The notes under the pieces are model-generated. The model was not told the origin of the DNA, ran no database searches, and saw nothing but the letters and a program-made list of their open reading frames with translations. The position numbers and the translations under genes were made by a program. This document shows positions 52,499-61,214 of a stretch of DNA of 64,000 nucleotides, piece by piece. The DNA lies in the NCBI RefSeq assembly GCF_000718025.1, contig NZ_JODS01000002.1, positions 186,001 to 250,000 of the forward strand, read 5' to 3'. The DNA is from Kitasatospora purpeofusca (GTDB lineage: Bacteria; Actinomycetota; Actinomycetes; Streptomycetales; Streptomycetaceae). Numbering within the stretch: position 1 is the first letter of the stretch; every line of letters starts with the position of its first letter.

Positions 52499-53637
52499 CG
52501 GACTCCGTGCATCGACCGGAGCAGGCCGCCGTGCGCGGCCTGCTCCGGGCCGTCGGCGAAGCGCTCGGCGGTCCGGTCCCCCCTGAGTGGCGGGAGGCGA
52601 TCGAGGCGGTGCCGCGCCATCGTTTCCTCCCCGACCGGGTCTGGCTGGCGGACGGCGACGGCGGCTATGAGCCGTGCGGCCTCGGCGGCGACGACCGGCG
52701 CTGGTTCGAGGCGGCCTACGCCGACGTGCCGATCGTCACCCAGGTCAACGACGGTCGGGAGTCGGCCGATCCCTGGCCCTCGTCCTCCGCCTCGGCGCCC
52801 TCGATCGTCGTGCGGATGCTTCGGGACCTCGACGTCCGGCCGGGCATGCGGGTGCTGGAGATCGGCACCGGCACCGGCTGGAACGCGGCGCTGCTCGCGT
52901 ACCGGCTCGGGCCCGGGAGCGTCGTCTCGGTGGAGATCGACGCGGAGGTCGCCCGGCAGGCGTGGGCGTCCCTGAACGCGGCCGGCCTCGGCGTGGAGGT
53001 GGTCCACGGCAACGGCGCCGACGGCTGGAGCCGCCGGGCGCCCTACGACCGGATCCTTTCGACCTGCTCCGTCCGCCGGGTGCCCTGGGAATGGATCGAG
53101 CAGACCGAGCTCGGCGGCATCCTCCTCACGCCGTGGGACAGCCCGATGATCTGTTGGGGGCTGCTGAAGCTCACCGTCGAAGAGGACGGGGCAGAGGGCC
53201 GGTTCAGCCCCCACTCGGCGTTCATGCTGATGCGCACCCAGCGCCAGGACCTGCGGATCTTCCGTGACGTCGTACGCGACGACCACGTACCCGAGGAGAG
53301 CCGGACGTTCTTCGATCCCCAGCACGTCATCGGGGACCAGTGGGAGGCCCGCTTCGCCCTCGGCCTCCGCCTCGGCGATGTGTGGACCGCATGGGAGGAG
53401 GACGCCGCCCGGCTCTGGGTGGCAACGACCGACGCCCGTTCCTGGGCCGCCGTCGACCCCGAGGGACGGGTGCGGCAGTACGGCCCTCGTCGGCTCTGGA
53501 ACGAGGTGGAGGCGGCCCACGGCTGGTGGGAGGAGCAGGGGAGGCCCGGCCCCGAGCGGTTCGGGTGGACGGTCCGGGCCGAGGGGCAGGGGCCCTGGCT
53601 CGACGAGCCCACCCGGCCCGTGCGGAGCTGGGATTGA
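52495..53637 (+). CDS. Protein-L-isoaspartate O-methyltransferase (PIMT/PCMT) homologue with C-terminal extension
   Basis: 380-residue SAM-dependent methyltransferase. The N-terminal PIMT features are WREAIEAVPRHRFLPDRVW and the substrate-loop-like SSASAPSIVVRMLRDLDVRP. The SAM motif VLEIGTGTGWNAALLAYRLG, SVEIDAEVARQA and AYDRILSTC-like RAPYDRILSTCSVRRVPWEW follow. Housekeeping PIMT is about 210-230 residues; this one has about 170 extra C-terminal residues, as seen in PIMT homologues of peptide natural-product clusters. The GTG overlaps the stop of the 44-aa peptide (GTGA). No lanthionine synthetase, ATP-grasp ligase or thiopeptide enzyme is nearby. Confidence 0.87.
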   Translation: MTDSVHRPEQAAVRGLLRAVGEALGGPVPPEWREAIEAVPRHRFLPDRVWLADGDGGYEPCGLGGDDRRWFEAAYADVPIVTQVNDGRESADPWPSSSASAPSIVVRMLRDLDVRPGMRVLEIGTGTGWNAALLAYRLGPGSVVSVEIDAEVARQAWASLNAAGLGVEVVHGNGADGWSRRAPYDRILSTCSVRRVPWEWIEQTELGGILLTPWDSPMICWGLLKLTVEEDGAEGRFSPHSAFMLMRTQRQDLRIFRDVVRDDHVPEESRTFFDPQHVIGDQWEARFALGLRLGDVWTAWEEDAARLWVATTDARSWAAVDPEGRVRQYGPRRLWNEVEAAHGWWEEQGRPGPERFGWTVRAEGQGPWLDEPTRPVRSWD

Positions 53638-53646
53638 CCAGCAAAC

Positions 53647-53677
53647 GGGCCCCTTCGCCCGGAGGACGAAGGGGCCC
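53647..53677. terminator. Bidirectional terminator
   Basis: Perfect 11-bp inverted repeat (53647-53657 with 53667-53677) between the convergent methyltransferase and enoyl-CoA hydratase genes. Confidence 0.8.
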
Positions 53678-53693
53678 ACACCGACCGGTCGCG

Positions 53694-54473
53694 TCAGCGG
53701 TGCTTGAACTCCGCCGGGCGCTTCTCGGCGAAGGCGGCCATGCCTTCCTTCTGGTCGGCGGTGGCGAAGGCGGCGTGGAAGAGGCGGCGTTCGAAGCGGA
53801 CGCCCTCGGCGAGGGTGGTCTCGAAGGCGCGGTTGACCGACTCCTTCATCATGATCGAGGCCGGGGTGGACATCGCGGCGACCTTCTCGGCGGTGGCGAG
53901 CGCCTCCGCCAGCAGCTGGTCGGCGGGGACGATCCGGGAGACCAGGCCGGCCCGCTCGGCCTCCTCGGCGCCCATCATCCGGCCGGTCAGGCACAGCTCC
54001 ATGGCCTTGGCCTTGCCGACGGCGCGGGTGAGGCGCTGCGAGCCGCCGATGCCCGGGATGACGCCGAGCTTGATCTCGGGCTGGCCGAACTTCGCGGTGT
54101 CCGCCGCGATGAGGATGTCGCAGAGCATCGCCAGCTCGCAGCCGCCGCCCAGGGCGAAGCCGGACACCGCCGCGACCACCGGCTTGCGCAGCGCGCCGAG
54201 GCGGTCCCACGGGCCGAGCCAGTCGTCCAGGTAGACGTCCGGGAACCGGTTGCCCTGCATCTCCTTGATGTCCGCGCCCGCCGCGAACGCCTTCTCCGAG
54301 CCGGTGATCACCAGACAGCCGATCTCCGGGTCACGGTCGAACGCGGTGGCGGCGGCCACGACCTCGTTCATCAGCGTGGTGTTGAGGGCGTTCAGCGCCT
54401 CCGGCCGGTTGAGCGTGATCAGCCCGACCCGGCCCTTGCGGTCCACCAGGATCGTCTCGTAGGTCTCGGTCAT
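53694..54473 (-). CDS. Enoyl-CoA hydratase (crotonase family)
   Basis: 259-residue enzyme of standard length. Oxyanion-hole motifs are FAAGADIKEM and VSGFALGGGCELAMLCDILI. Both catalytic glutamates appear to be present (in GGCEL and in FGQPEIKLGVIPGIGGSQRL). It hydrates trans-2-enoyl-CoA in fatty-acid or branched-chain amino-acid breakdown. GGGAG precedes ATG 54473. The gene lies downstream of a 3-hydroxyisobutyryl-CoA hydrolase-like gene, with which it would serve valine degradation. Confidence 0.93.
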   Translation of the reverse strand: MTETYETILVDRKGRVGLITLNRPEALNALNTTLMNEVVAAATAFDRDPEIGCLVITGSEKAFAAGADIKEMQGNRFPDVYLDDWLGPWDRLGALRKPVVAAVSGFALGGGCELAMLCDILIAADTAKFGQPEIKLGVIPGIGGSQRLTRAVGKAKAMELCLTGRMMGAEEAERAGLVSRIVPADQLLAEALATAEKVAAMSTPASIMMKESVNRAFETTLAEGVRFERRLFHAAFATADQKEGMAAFAEKRPAEFKHR

Positions 54474-54619
54474 CGCCGTTGACTCCCTTTCCGCTGCTCG
54501 GCCCCGCTCGGGGCGCCCAGGACCGTCCAACGATCTCCGAAACGGGCCGCCTCGCGCCAGTCTCGATCCGCGAGACGGTCGTCACCCGGTCAGCAGGTCA
54601 CCCGCCCGAACGGGACCGG

Positions 54620-55660
54620 TCAGCCGAGCCGCAGGTCGAGGTCACCGTCGGCCGGGGGCTCGAAGAACGCGGCCACCGCCCGCTCGTCGACCCCGGCGAG
54701 CGTCGCCGGCGACCAGCGCGGGTTCCGGTCCTTGTCGACCACCTGCGCCCGGATGCCCTCCACCAGGTCGTGATGGGCGACCGCGGCGCAGGAGACCCGG
54801 TACTCCTGCTCCAGGCTCTCCGCGAGCGAGCCGTGCGACCGGGCCCGGCGCAGCGCGCTCAGCGTGACCTTGAGCATCGTCGGCGACCGCTCGGCGAGCT
54901 CCTCGGCGGCCTGCTTGGCCTCCGGCACCCCGCTGGCCACCAGCCGGGCCACGATCTCCTCCACGCTGTCGGCCGCGTAGCAGGCGTCGATCCACGCGCG
55001 CTGCTCCGCGAGCGGCGCGGCCGGCGCCGCCTCCGCGTACCGGGCGACGACCTCCGCCACCGGTGAACCGTCGAGGTCCGCCAGCAGCTCCGGCAGCCTC
55101 GCCGAGGGCACGAAGTGGTCGGCGAACCCGCACAGCAGCGCGTCGCCGGGCGTCATCGAGGCGGCGCTCAGCCCCAGGTGGGTGCCCAGCTCGCCCGGCG
55201 CGCGGGACAGCAGCCGGCTCCCGCCGACGTCCGGCACCAGGCCGATCCGGGTCTCCGGCAGGGCCACCACCGAACGCTCGGTGACGATCCGCACCGAGCC
55301 GTGGGCGGAGACGCCGACGCCGCCGCCCATGGTGATGCCGTCCATCACGGCCACGTACGGCTTCGGGTAGCGGGAGATCAGCTCGTTCAGCCGGTACTCG
55401 TCGCGGAGGAACGCGCGCGTCCCGGACCCGCCGAGCTTGGCGTCGTCGTGGAACATCCGGATGTCGCCGCCCGCGCACAGGCCGCGCTCCCCGGCGCCGG
55501 TCAGCACCACGACCCGCACCGCGTCGTCCCCGGCCCACGCGTCCAGCGCGGCCCGCACGTCCAGCACCATGCCGTGCGTCAGCGAGTTGAGCGCCCGGGG
55601 CCGGTCGAGCACGATCCGCCCCACCCCGCCGTCCTGCCGGACCAGCACCTCGTCACCCAT
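54620..55660 (-). CDS. 3-hydroxyisobutyryl-CoA hydrolase-like enzyme (ECH_2 family)
   Basis: 346-residue crotonase-fold protein with the ECH_2 layout: GRIVLDRPRALNSLTHGMVL, GLCAGGDIRMFHDDA, YVAVMDGITMGGGVGVSAHG, ALPETRIGLVPDVGGSRLLS (Glu and Asp of the hydrolase active site) and the C-terminal SPTMLKVTLSALRRARSHGS and LAESLEQEYRVSCAAVAHHD. It releases 3-hydroxyisobutyrate from its CoA ester in valine catabolism. Start ATG 55660 is preceded by GGGAGTGGGG. Divergent from the caspase-HSP90 gene. Confidence 0.92.
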   Translation of the reverse strand: MGDEVLVRQDGGVGRIVLDRPRALNSLTHGMVLDVRAALDAWAGDDAVRVVVLTGAGERGLCAGGDIRMFHDDAKLGGSGTRAFLRDEYRLNELISRYPKPYVAVMDGITMGGGVGVSAHGSVRIVTERSVVALPETRIGLVPDVGGSRLLSRAPGELGTHLGLSAASMTPGDALLCGFADHFVPSARLPELLADLDGSPVAEVVARYAEAAPAAPLAEQRAWIDACYAADSVEEIVARLVASGVPEAKQAAEELAERSPTMLKVTLSALRRARSHGSLAESLEQEYRVSCAAVAHHDLVEGIRAQVVDKDRNPRWSPATLAGVDERAVAAFFEPPADGDLDLRLG

Positions 55661-55788
55661 CGTCCCCACTCCCGTCCGTCGTCGCCGACCGATCCTCCGG
55701 ACACCGTACTTGTTGTCGGTGACGGGGCCGGTCGGTGCGATCATGGGCGTCCGTCAGGGGCGGCGGTTGCGGAGAGCAAGGGGGCAGG

Positions 55789-58700
55789 GTGGGGGAGAGT
55801 ACGGGCACCGTGACACGGACGGCGCTGCTGATCGGAGTGGGGGACGCCCCGGCGACGGCGCAGGTCCTGCCGTCACTGGAGTCGACGGTGGCCGCCGATC
55901 TGCGGGCGCTCAAGGCGGCACTGGAGGGCAGCGGTTACACCGGGGTGGAGGTCCTCCAGGACGGGAGCCGGAGCGAGATCGCCGAACGGATCACGGCGGC
56001 GTCCCGGCGGGCGGAACCGGGCGGGACCCTGCTGCTGTACTTCACGGGGCACGGGGTGCGGATCGGCGACACCGACCACCTGGTCCCCTCCGACGCCCGC
56101 GGCCCGCTGGAGGAGGACTCCGGCGAGGCCGACTGGGACCAGCCCTACATCCTGGACTCCCTGCTGGACGCGGACATCAGCCGCTACCTGCGGGACTGCC
56201 GGGCGGGCACGGTCCTCTGGATCATGGACGCCTGCCGCTCGCCGGAGGCCGAGGGCGGGGCGACCTTCGGCAGCCGCATCACCCAGGGACCGCCGGGGAG
56301 CGGCTTCGTCGTGATGACCGGCTGCGGGCCCGGGGAGCGCAGCGGCTTCACCCCGGACGGCAGCCTGTTCACCTCCGCGCTGGCCCGGGCCTTCGACCCG
56401 CTCAGCGAGTCGACGACGGTGGAGGAGGTGTTCGGGACGGCGTACGGGCTCACCCGGGAGTCGTCCCGGCGGGCCCAACTGCCGCAGATCTACTACGGCA
56501 ACGACCGCGAGCAGGAGACCCGGACGGCGGTCGTGGCCGACGGACGGCGGCTGCTGGGGGCCTGGTCGGAGGCCGTGCGCGCACCGGAGCTGTGGGCGCT
56601 GGCGGCGGACGCCGAGGACGAGGAGGTCAAGGCGTTCCAGGAGAGCCTGACCGCGTTCGTGGAGAGCGTCGCCCGGCAGGTCGACCGGGCGCAGAAGCGG
56701 CTGCCCGACCCGTGGGCCGACGACGACTTCCCGGTCCGGCTGCTGCGCGACCGGCTGCCGCAGCTGGTCTCGAAGGAAGCGCGGCTGTCTGTACTGGAGG
56801 TGGCTGCGCTCGTCGCCGCCGTCTTCGCCCACGAGGCGGCCTGGGCCGGACGGCTCAGCCGGGCCGAGGAGCTCGACCCGCACTTCGTCCACCACGATCC
56901 TGCGGCTGACGAGCCGAGGCGCCACTACGAACTGGTCCTGGAGCAGTACCCCCAGGTCGCCGACAAGATCCGGCGGTACCACCGCTGGGAGGGCGTGGAG
57001 CCGGAGTCGGAGGCCACCGTCCTCTGGCTGGTCCACCGCTGGATCGCCGAGCGCTTCCAGACCGACGAGCAGGCGGTGCCGGCCGCCCTGGGCGACGAGG
57101 CCGCGGCCGCGCTGCTCGGGAACGGGCAGGAGAACGGAAGGGGTGGCCGGGCCGGGGAACTGGCGGGCGCCCTGCGCGCGATCGCCGCCGGACTGTCGCT
57201 CGGACACCTCTCCGACCAGGGCCGGGTGTCCTGCCCCGACCGGCACGTGGTGCGCGGAAAGGCCCGTTCGCTGCGCGTACAGCCGCTGACCGCCCTGGTG
57301 CGACTGGCGGGGCTGTTGGCCCTGGACGCCCGGACCCTGCCGGACGTGCTCTCCGAACACCTCGTGGTCTCCGACTCGGTGCTCCCGCGCGAGGTGCTGT
57401 CGGCGCTGGAGCACGCCCACTGGGACACCGGCGACCGGGACGGCCCGGTCCGGGAGCTGCAACTCGACGCCGTCTGCCCGCACCCGGCGATCCACGCGGC
57501 CCTCGCCGCCGTCGTCCAGGAGGCCGACGAACTCGTCCAGCTGCTGGCCATGGAGGAACGCCGCCTGCCCGCCGCCGAGGCCGTGCTGCTCGGCGGACTG
57601 CCGTCCCGGGTGACCGACAGTCGGCTGCGGCCGGCGGAGGACGCGGGCCGACGGGCCTACGACACGCCGCTGTTGCGCTTCTCGCTCGCCCAGACCGAGG
57701 TGCGGCGGCTGCTCATGGGTGAGCAGTTGTACGGCGGAAAGCACGAGGCCGCACTCCGCGAGCTGTACCAGAACTCGATGGACGCCTGCCGCTACCGGGC
57801 GATGCGTGAGCGCTACCTGGTCGCGGGTGGCCGGAGCGTCGGCAGCTGGAACGGCTCCATCCGGATCGTCACCGGCAAGGACGAGCGGGGCCGCTACGTC
57901 GAGTGCCTGGACAACGGCGTCGGCATGACCGCCGATCAGCTGAAGGGGACCTTCACCCGCGCGGGCCGCCGCTTCGAGCAGTCCGGCGAGTTCCGGCGCG
58001 AACAGGCGGCCTGGCTCCGGCAGGACAGCGCGCTGCGCCTCTACCCCAACAGCCGTTTCGGCATCGGCGTGTTCAGCTACTTCATGCTGGCCGACGAGAT
58101 GACGATCACCACCCGCCCGGTGGGGACGGACGGGCGCCCCGCCGCCGAGGCGATGCGGGTGGACATAGCGGGCAGCGGCAGCCTGTTCCGGATCCGACAG
58201 GCCGACGCCGGGGCGGCGGCCGCGCTGGCGGACGGCGGCACGGCCGTCCGGCTGTACCTGAAGCCGGGGCTGATGGCCGGGGACGCGTGCGTCGAGGCAC
58301 TGCGGTCGGTCGTGTTCGTGAGCGAGTTCCGGCTGGAGGTGCGGGGGGACTCCGGAGCGGCCCGGGTGTGGGAGCCGGGCGTGCTGGCTCCGGGAGGCAA
58401 GAAGCAGCAGATCGAGGCCGGGACCGCGGTCGAGGCCGTCCCGGGGACCCTGTGGTGGGTCCGGGGCAAGGGAGCGGTCCTGTGCGACGGGATCGCGGCG
58501 AACGTGTTCCCGTTCGGCTATGTGCTCAACCTGACCGGGGTGCATGCGGGGAAGCTGAGCGTCAACCGGGAGAGGTTGGAGCGCTACGACAAGACCTGGC
58601 AGGCGGAGCAGTGGCGTCTCGGCAACTCGGCGCTGGCGGGCTGGGAGGCTCTCACCGCCGAGTGGCTGTGGGCCCTGGAGGCCCAGGACCTGGTGGCGGC

Positions 58701-60852
58701 CCGGACGATCGCCGAGGAGTGGGCCGGTCGGGGTGTGCTGGTCGCGCGGAAGATCGGCGGGCCGATCGACCTGGACGCGATGGGTTGGTTCCCGACGGAC
58801 AGCCAGGTGGCGTCGCCGCGGTCCAGGAACTCGCGGCAGCACATCGACCCGACCGTCGCTCCGTGGCGCGCCGCGGTCCACGGCACCCGGCTGTCCGTGG
58901 CCGACCTGGCGACCCCGTACTCCCTGGAGGGGTATCCGGTACCGGAACCCGGTTGGGCCGCGCTGGCGCAGGCGACCTCCCGCGACTGGCGCTATGTCGT
59001 CCAGGCGGCGCACGAGCAGGATCGATCCGTGGCCCACGTGCTCAGGGCTCTGCGCGGCCTGCGGATGGCGCACCCGCAGCTGGCCGGTCCCGCGGTCCGC
59101 GCGGGTGACCTGGCCCGGGTCCCGGACCACCGTGATCGAGCGATCGTCGACCTGCTGCTGTGGCCGGACGGTCACGACCGCCATCTGAGCTCCGAGACGG
59201 ACGCGTACCGGCACGGGCCGCAGGACCACCGCGGCCTGGTCCGCGTCTCGGCGACGGGCCGGAGGAGCCTGGGCGAACTCGCCGAACGCCTCGCCGGGTA
59301 CGCGCCGTTCCTCGAACGGCCGCTGCCCGACGCGCCCGCGACCGTTCGCGACCACGTGTGCGACGAGCGGGAGATCTCCGTCCTGTACGTCAGGGACGAG
59401 AAGGGGCGGATCGTTCGTCCGACGGCCGGGCCCTGGGAGCTGGTGGCGCACGCGGAGAGCACCGGCCTCGACGCGGAGGAGGCCCGGCGGATGCTGGCCC
59501 GCTTCGCCTGGCTCGGGTGGGCGGTCCCGTCGTGGGAGGAGACGGCCGCGTGGACCGCGCTCGACCCGGACGTCCGGGATGTCCTCTCGGCGCACCTGCT
59601 GGTCGACGCGGAGGGGCGCGCCGAGTTCCCCTGGGCGGCCACCATCGGCCTGGCCGCGCGGTGGGAGATCACCGTGCGGAAGGCCGAGAAGGTCATCGCC
59701 AAGATGGCTCCTGCGCTCGGTGTCGCCCACCGGCGGCGCTACACGACGGGCACGGTGGCCCGGGGCTTCGTGCCCGACCCGGAGACCGCCGACACCGCGC
59801 TCTGGCTGCAGGAGGACGGCATACGCCTGGAGGACGGGGTATCGCTCCGGGACCTCGCGTTCAGCCGCCGGTTCGCGATGTCCTGGGAGGAACGGGCCGT
59901 CGTCGTCGACGACCTGCGCGCCGCGGGCGTGGACATCCCCGACGCGGCGGCGCTGCTGGAGGCCTGGGACGAGCTGCCGGTGCCCAGCCGCTACGCCTTC
60001 TCCGGGATGGACTCGGGCTTCGACGCGGCGGACTACCCCGTGCTGCCCACCCCCGCCGTCCTCCTCACCGGGAGCGTGCACCTGCGGCAGACGCTGGGCT
60101 ACCTCTGGGACCTCGCGGGCGAGGAGACCGGGCGGCTCGGACTGCCCGGGCTGGCGCCGCCGGAGCTCCCGGACCACCTGAGGGGCTTCCGGCCGGCCTG
60201 GGAGGAGCGACGGGCACTGGTGGACCAGGCCGACGACGAGGACTTCGACGAGTGGTTCGAGAGCCCGCGCTGGGCGCGCCTCGACGCCGTCCGGCTGATC
60301 CGCTACGCCCAGGAGAAGCGGCTCGGTGTCCGGGACGCGTTCCGGCTCCTGGAGAAGTTCAGGGCCATCGGCGCCCTGGTGCCGGATCTCTCCCCGGCCG
60401 AGGCCGCCCGGCTGCCCGAGGCCGCCCCGGACCCCTGGGACGTCGCCGCGCTGGACCCGTCCCACCGGGTCTCCCCGCCCGGCGCCCCGCTCGTCCCGCT
60501 CGATCTCCTCAGCATCGCCTGCCGCCTGGGCGAACCCCTCGACCGGGCCTGGCAGCGCATCTCGCCCTACGGCGTCCTGGAGGACTCGCCCAGCACGTTC
60601 CCGCACGTGCCCCCGGTCCAGCCGCGCTGGCAGGACCTCGCGATCCTCTCGGTGGGCCTGGACGGCATGCTCCCGGGTCTCACCGGCCCGGTGACGCCCG
60701 AGCGGCTGGCGTTCGCGGCCGAAGGCGTGGGCGAGACGCCCGCCTGGGTCCGCGACCGACTCGCGCTCTACGCGGGGCTGTTCAGCTTGGACCTGCCGCC
60801 CGAGCCGATCACGCCCACCACCGAACCCGACACCGAACAGGAACGGCCTTGA
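55789..60852 (+). CDS. Caspase-like peptidase fused to HSP90-type ATPase and repeated winged-helix-like domains
   Basis: 1687-residue cytoplasmic protein. Residues about 8-255 are a caspase-like (C14) domain with the catalytic His in LLLYFTGHGVRIGD (His 88) and Cys in WIMDACRSPE (Cys 149). Residues about 350-600 are helical and partly resemble a degenerate HD domain. Residues about 640-900 hold an HSP90-like GHKL ATPase: N-box ELYQNSMDACRYRA, G1 CLDNGVGM (Asp 708) and G2 SRFGIGVFSYFM. The remaining 650 residues are repeated helical units resembling the winged helix-turn-helix repeats of HSP90-associated conflict proteins. The start is either GTG 55789 or GTG 55810. Its stop overlaps the next gene (TTGA). 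Confidence 0.85.
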   Translation: MGESTGTVTRTALLIGVGDAPATAQVLPSLESTVAADLRALKAALEGSGYTGVEVLQDGSRSEIAERITAASRRAEPGGTLLLYFTGHGVRIGDTDHLVPSDARGPLEEDSGEADWDQPYILDSLLDADISRYLRDCRAGTVLWIMDACRSPEAEGGATFGSRITQGPPGSGFVVMTGCGPGERSGFTPDGSLFTSALARAFDPLSESTTVEEVFGTAYGLTRESSRRAQLPQIYYGNDREQETRTAVVADGRRLLGAWSEAVRAPELWALAADAEDEEVKAFQESLTAFVESVARQVDRAQKRLPDPWADDDFPVRLLRDRLPQLVSKEARLSVLEVAALVAAVFAHEAAWAGRLSRAEELDPHFVHHDPAADEPRRHYELVLEQYPQVADKIRRYHRWEGVEPESEATVLWLVHRWIAERFQTDEQAVPAALGDEAAAALLGNGQENGRGGRAGELAGALRAIAAGLSLGHLSDQGRVSCPDRHVVRGKARSLRVQPLTALVRLAGLLALDARTLPDVLSEHLVVSDSVLPREVLSALEHAHWDTGDRDGPVRELQLDAVCPHPAIHAALAAVVQEADELVQLLAMEERRLPAAEAVLLGGLPSRVTDSRLRPAEDAGRRAYDTPLLRFSLAQTEVRRLLMGEQLYGGKHEAALRELYQNSMDACRYRAMRERYLVAGGRSVGSWNGSIRIVTGKDERGRYVECLDNGVGMTADQLKGTFTRAGRRFEQSGEFRREQAAWLRQDSALRLYPNSRFGIGVFSYFMLADEMTITTRPVGTDGRPAAEAMRVDIAGSGSLFRIRQADAGAAAALADGGTAVRLYLKPGLMAGDACVEALRSVVFVSEFRLEVRGDSGAARVWEPGVLAPGGKKQQIEAGTAVEAVPGTLWWVRGKGAVLCDGIAANVFPFGYVLNLTGVHAGKLSVNRERLERYDKTWQAEQWRLGNSALAGWEALTAEWLWALEAQDLVAARTIAEEWAGRGVLVARKIGGPIDLDAMGWFPTDSQVASPRSRNSRQHIDPTVAPWRAAVHGTRLSVADLATPYSLEGYPVPEPGWAALAQATSRDWRYVVQAAHEQDRSVAHVLRALRGLRMAHPQLAGPAVRAGDLARVPDHRDRAIVDLLLWPDGHDRHLSSETDAYRHGPQDHRGLVRVSATGRRSLGELAERLAGYAPFLERPLPDAPATVRDHVCDEREISVLYVRDEKGRIVRPTAGPWELVAHAESTGLDAEEARRMLARFAWLGWAVPSWEETAAWTALDPDVRDVLSAHLLVDAEGRAEFPWAATIGLAARWEITVRKAEKVIAKMAPALGVAHRRRYTTGTVARGFVPDPETADTALWLQEDGIRLEDGVSLRDLAFSRRFAMSWEERAVVVDDLRAAGVDIPDAAALLEAWDELPVPSRYAFSGMDSGFDAADYPVLPTPAVLLTGSVHLRQTLGYLWDLAGEETGRLGLPGLAPPELPDHLRGFRPAWEERRALVDQADDEDFDEWFESPRWARLDAVRLIRYAQEKRLGVRDAFRLLEKFRAIGALVPDLSPAEAARLPEAAPDPWDVAALDPSHRVSPPGAPLVPLDLLSIACRLGEPLDRAWQRISPYGVLEDSPSTFPHVPPVQPRWQDLAILSVGLDGMLPGLTGPVTPERLAFAAEGVGETPAWVRDRLALYAGLFSLDLPPEPITPTTEPDTEQERP

Positions 60853-61214
60853 GCAGCACCCCGACGCCGCACGACCACCACCTGCCCTACGCCGAGGCCG
60901 ACCTGGGCGAGGTCGACGGCGCCTCGTTCAGCCAGGCCGCCGCGCCGGACGGCCGCTCGGTCCGCGTCACCGGGACGTGCCCGCGCTGCCACGGCAGCAC
61001 CGGGACGGAGTTCCGGCGCGGGAACCCCGGCACGGGGACGAAGGGCCTGTTCGACCGCCTCTCCGGGCGCTCGGGCGGCACGGCGCGGTCGGAGTCGGAG
61101 CCGGAGCCGCTGCACGGCGAGGTGCACTTCTGCGAGTGCGGCCACGGGCACCCGAGCATCCCCGCCGAGGTGCGCTTCGTCGGCTGCGGTGCCAGCTGGC
61201 GGATCGCCCCGTGA
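60849..61214 (+). CDS. Zinc-ribbon-like protein coupled to the caspase-HSP90 gene
   Basis: 121-residue soluble protein. Two cysteine knuckles, GTCPRCHG and HFCECGHGHP, separated by about 45 residues, are consistent with one zinc ribbon. A last Cys is in RFVGCGASW. The N-terminus has a His cluster (PHDHHLPY). The TTG start overlaps the giant gene's stop by 4 nt, with AGGAA ahead, and its own stop overlaps the next start. It looks like an adaptor between the giant protein and the membrane protein; no named family is recognised. Confidence 0.75.
   Translation: MSSTPTPHDHHLPYAEADLGEVDGASFSQAAAPDGRSVRVTGTCPRCHGSTGTEFRRGNPGTGTKGLFDRLSGRSGGTARSESEPEPLHGEVHFCECGHGHPSIPAEVRFVGCGASWRIAP

Noticed and set aside
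52246..53637. Lanthipeptide, graspetide or thiopeptide cluster
   Set aside because: No lanthionine synthetase, ATP-grasp, YcaO or radical SAM gene is nearby, and the peptides lack Cys-rich or ring-forming cores.
55873..60606. 1577-aa open frame opposite the caspase-HSP90 gene
   Set aside because: Low-complexity Arg/Gly/Val-rich translation with no domain; the plus-strand protein has clear catalytic motifs.
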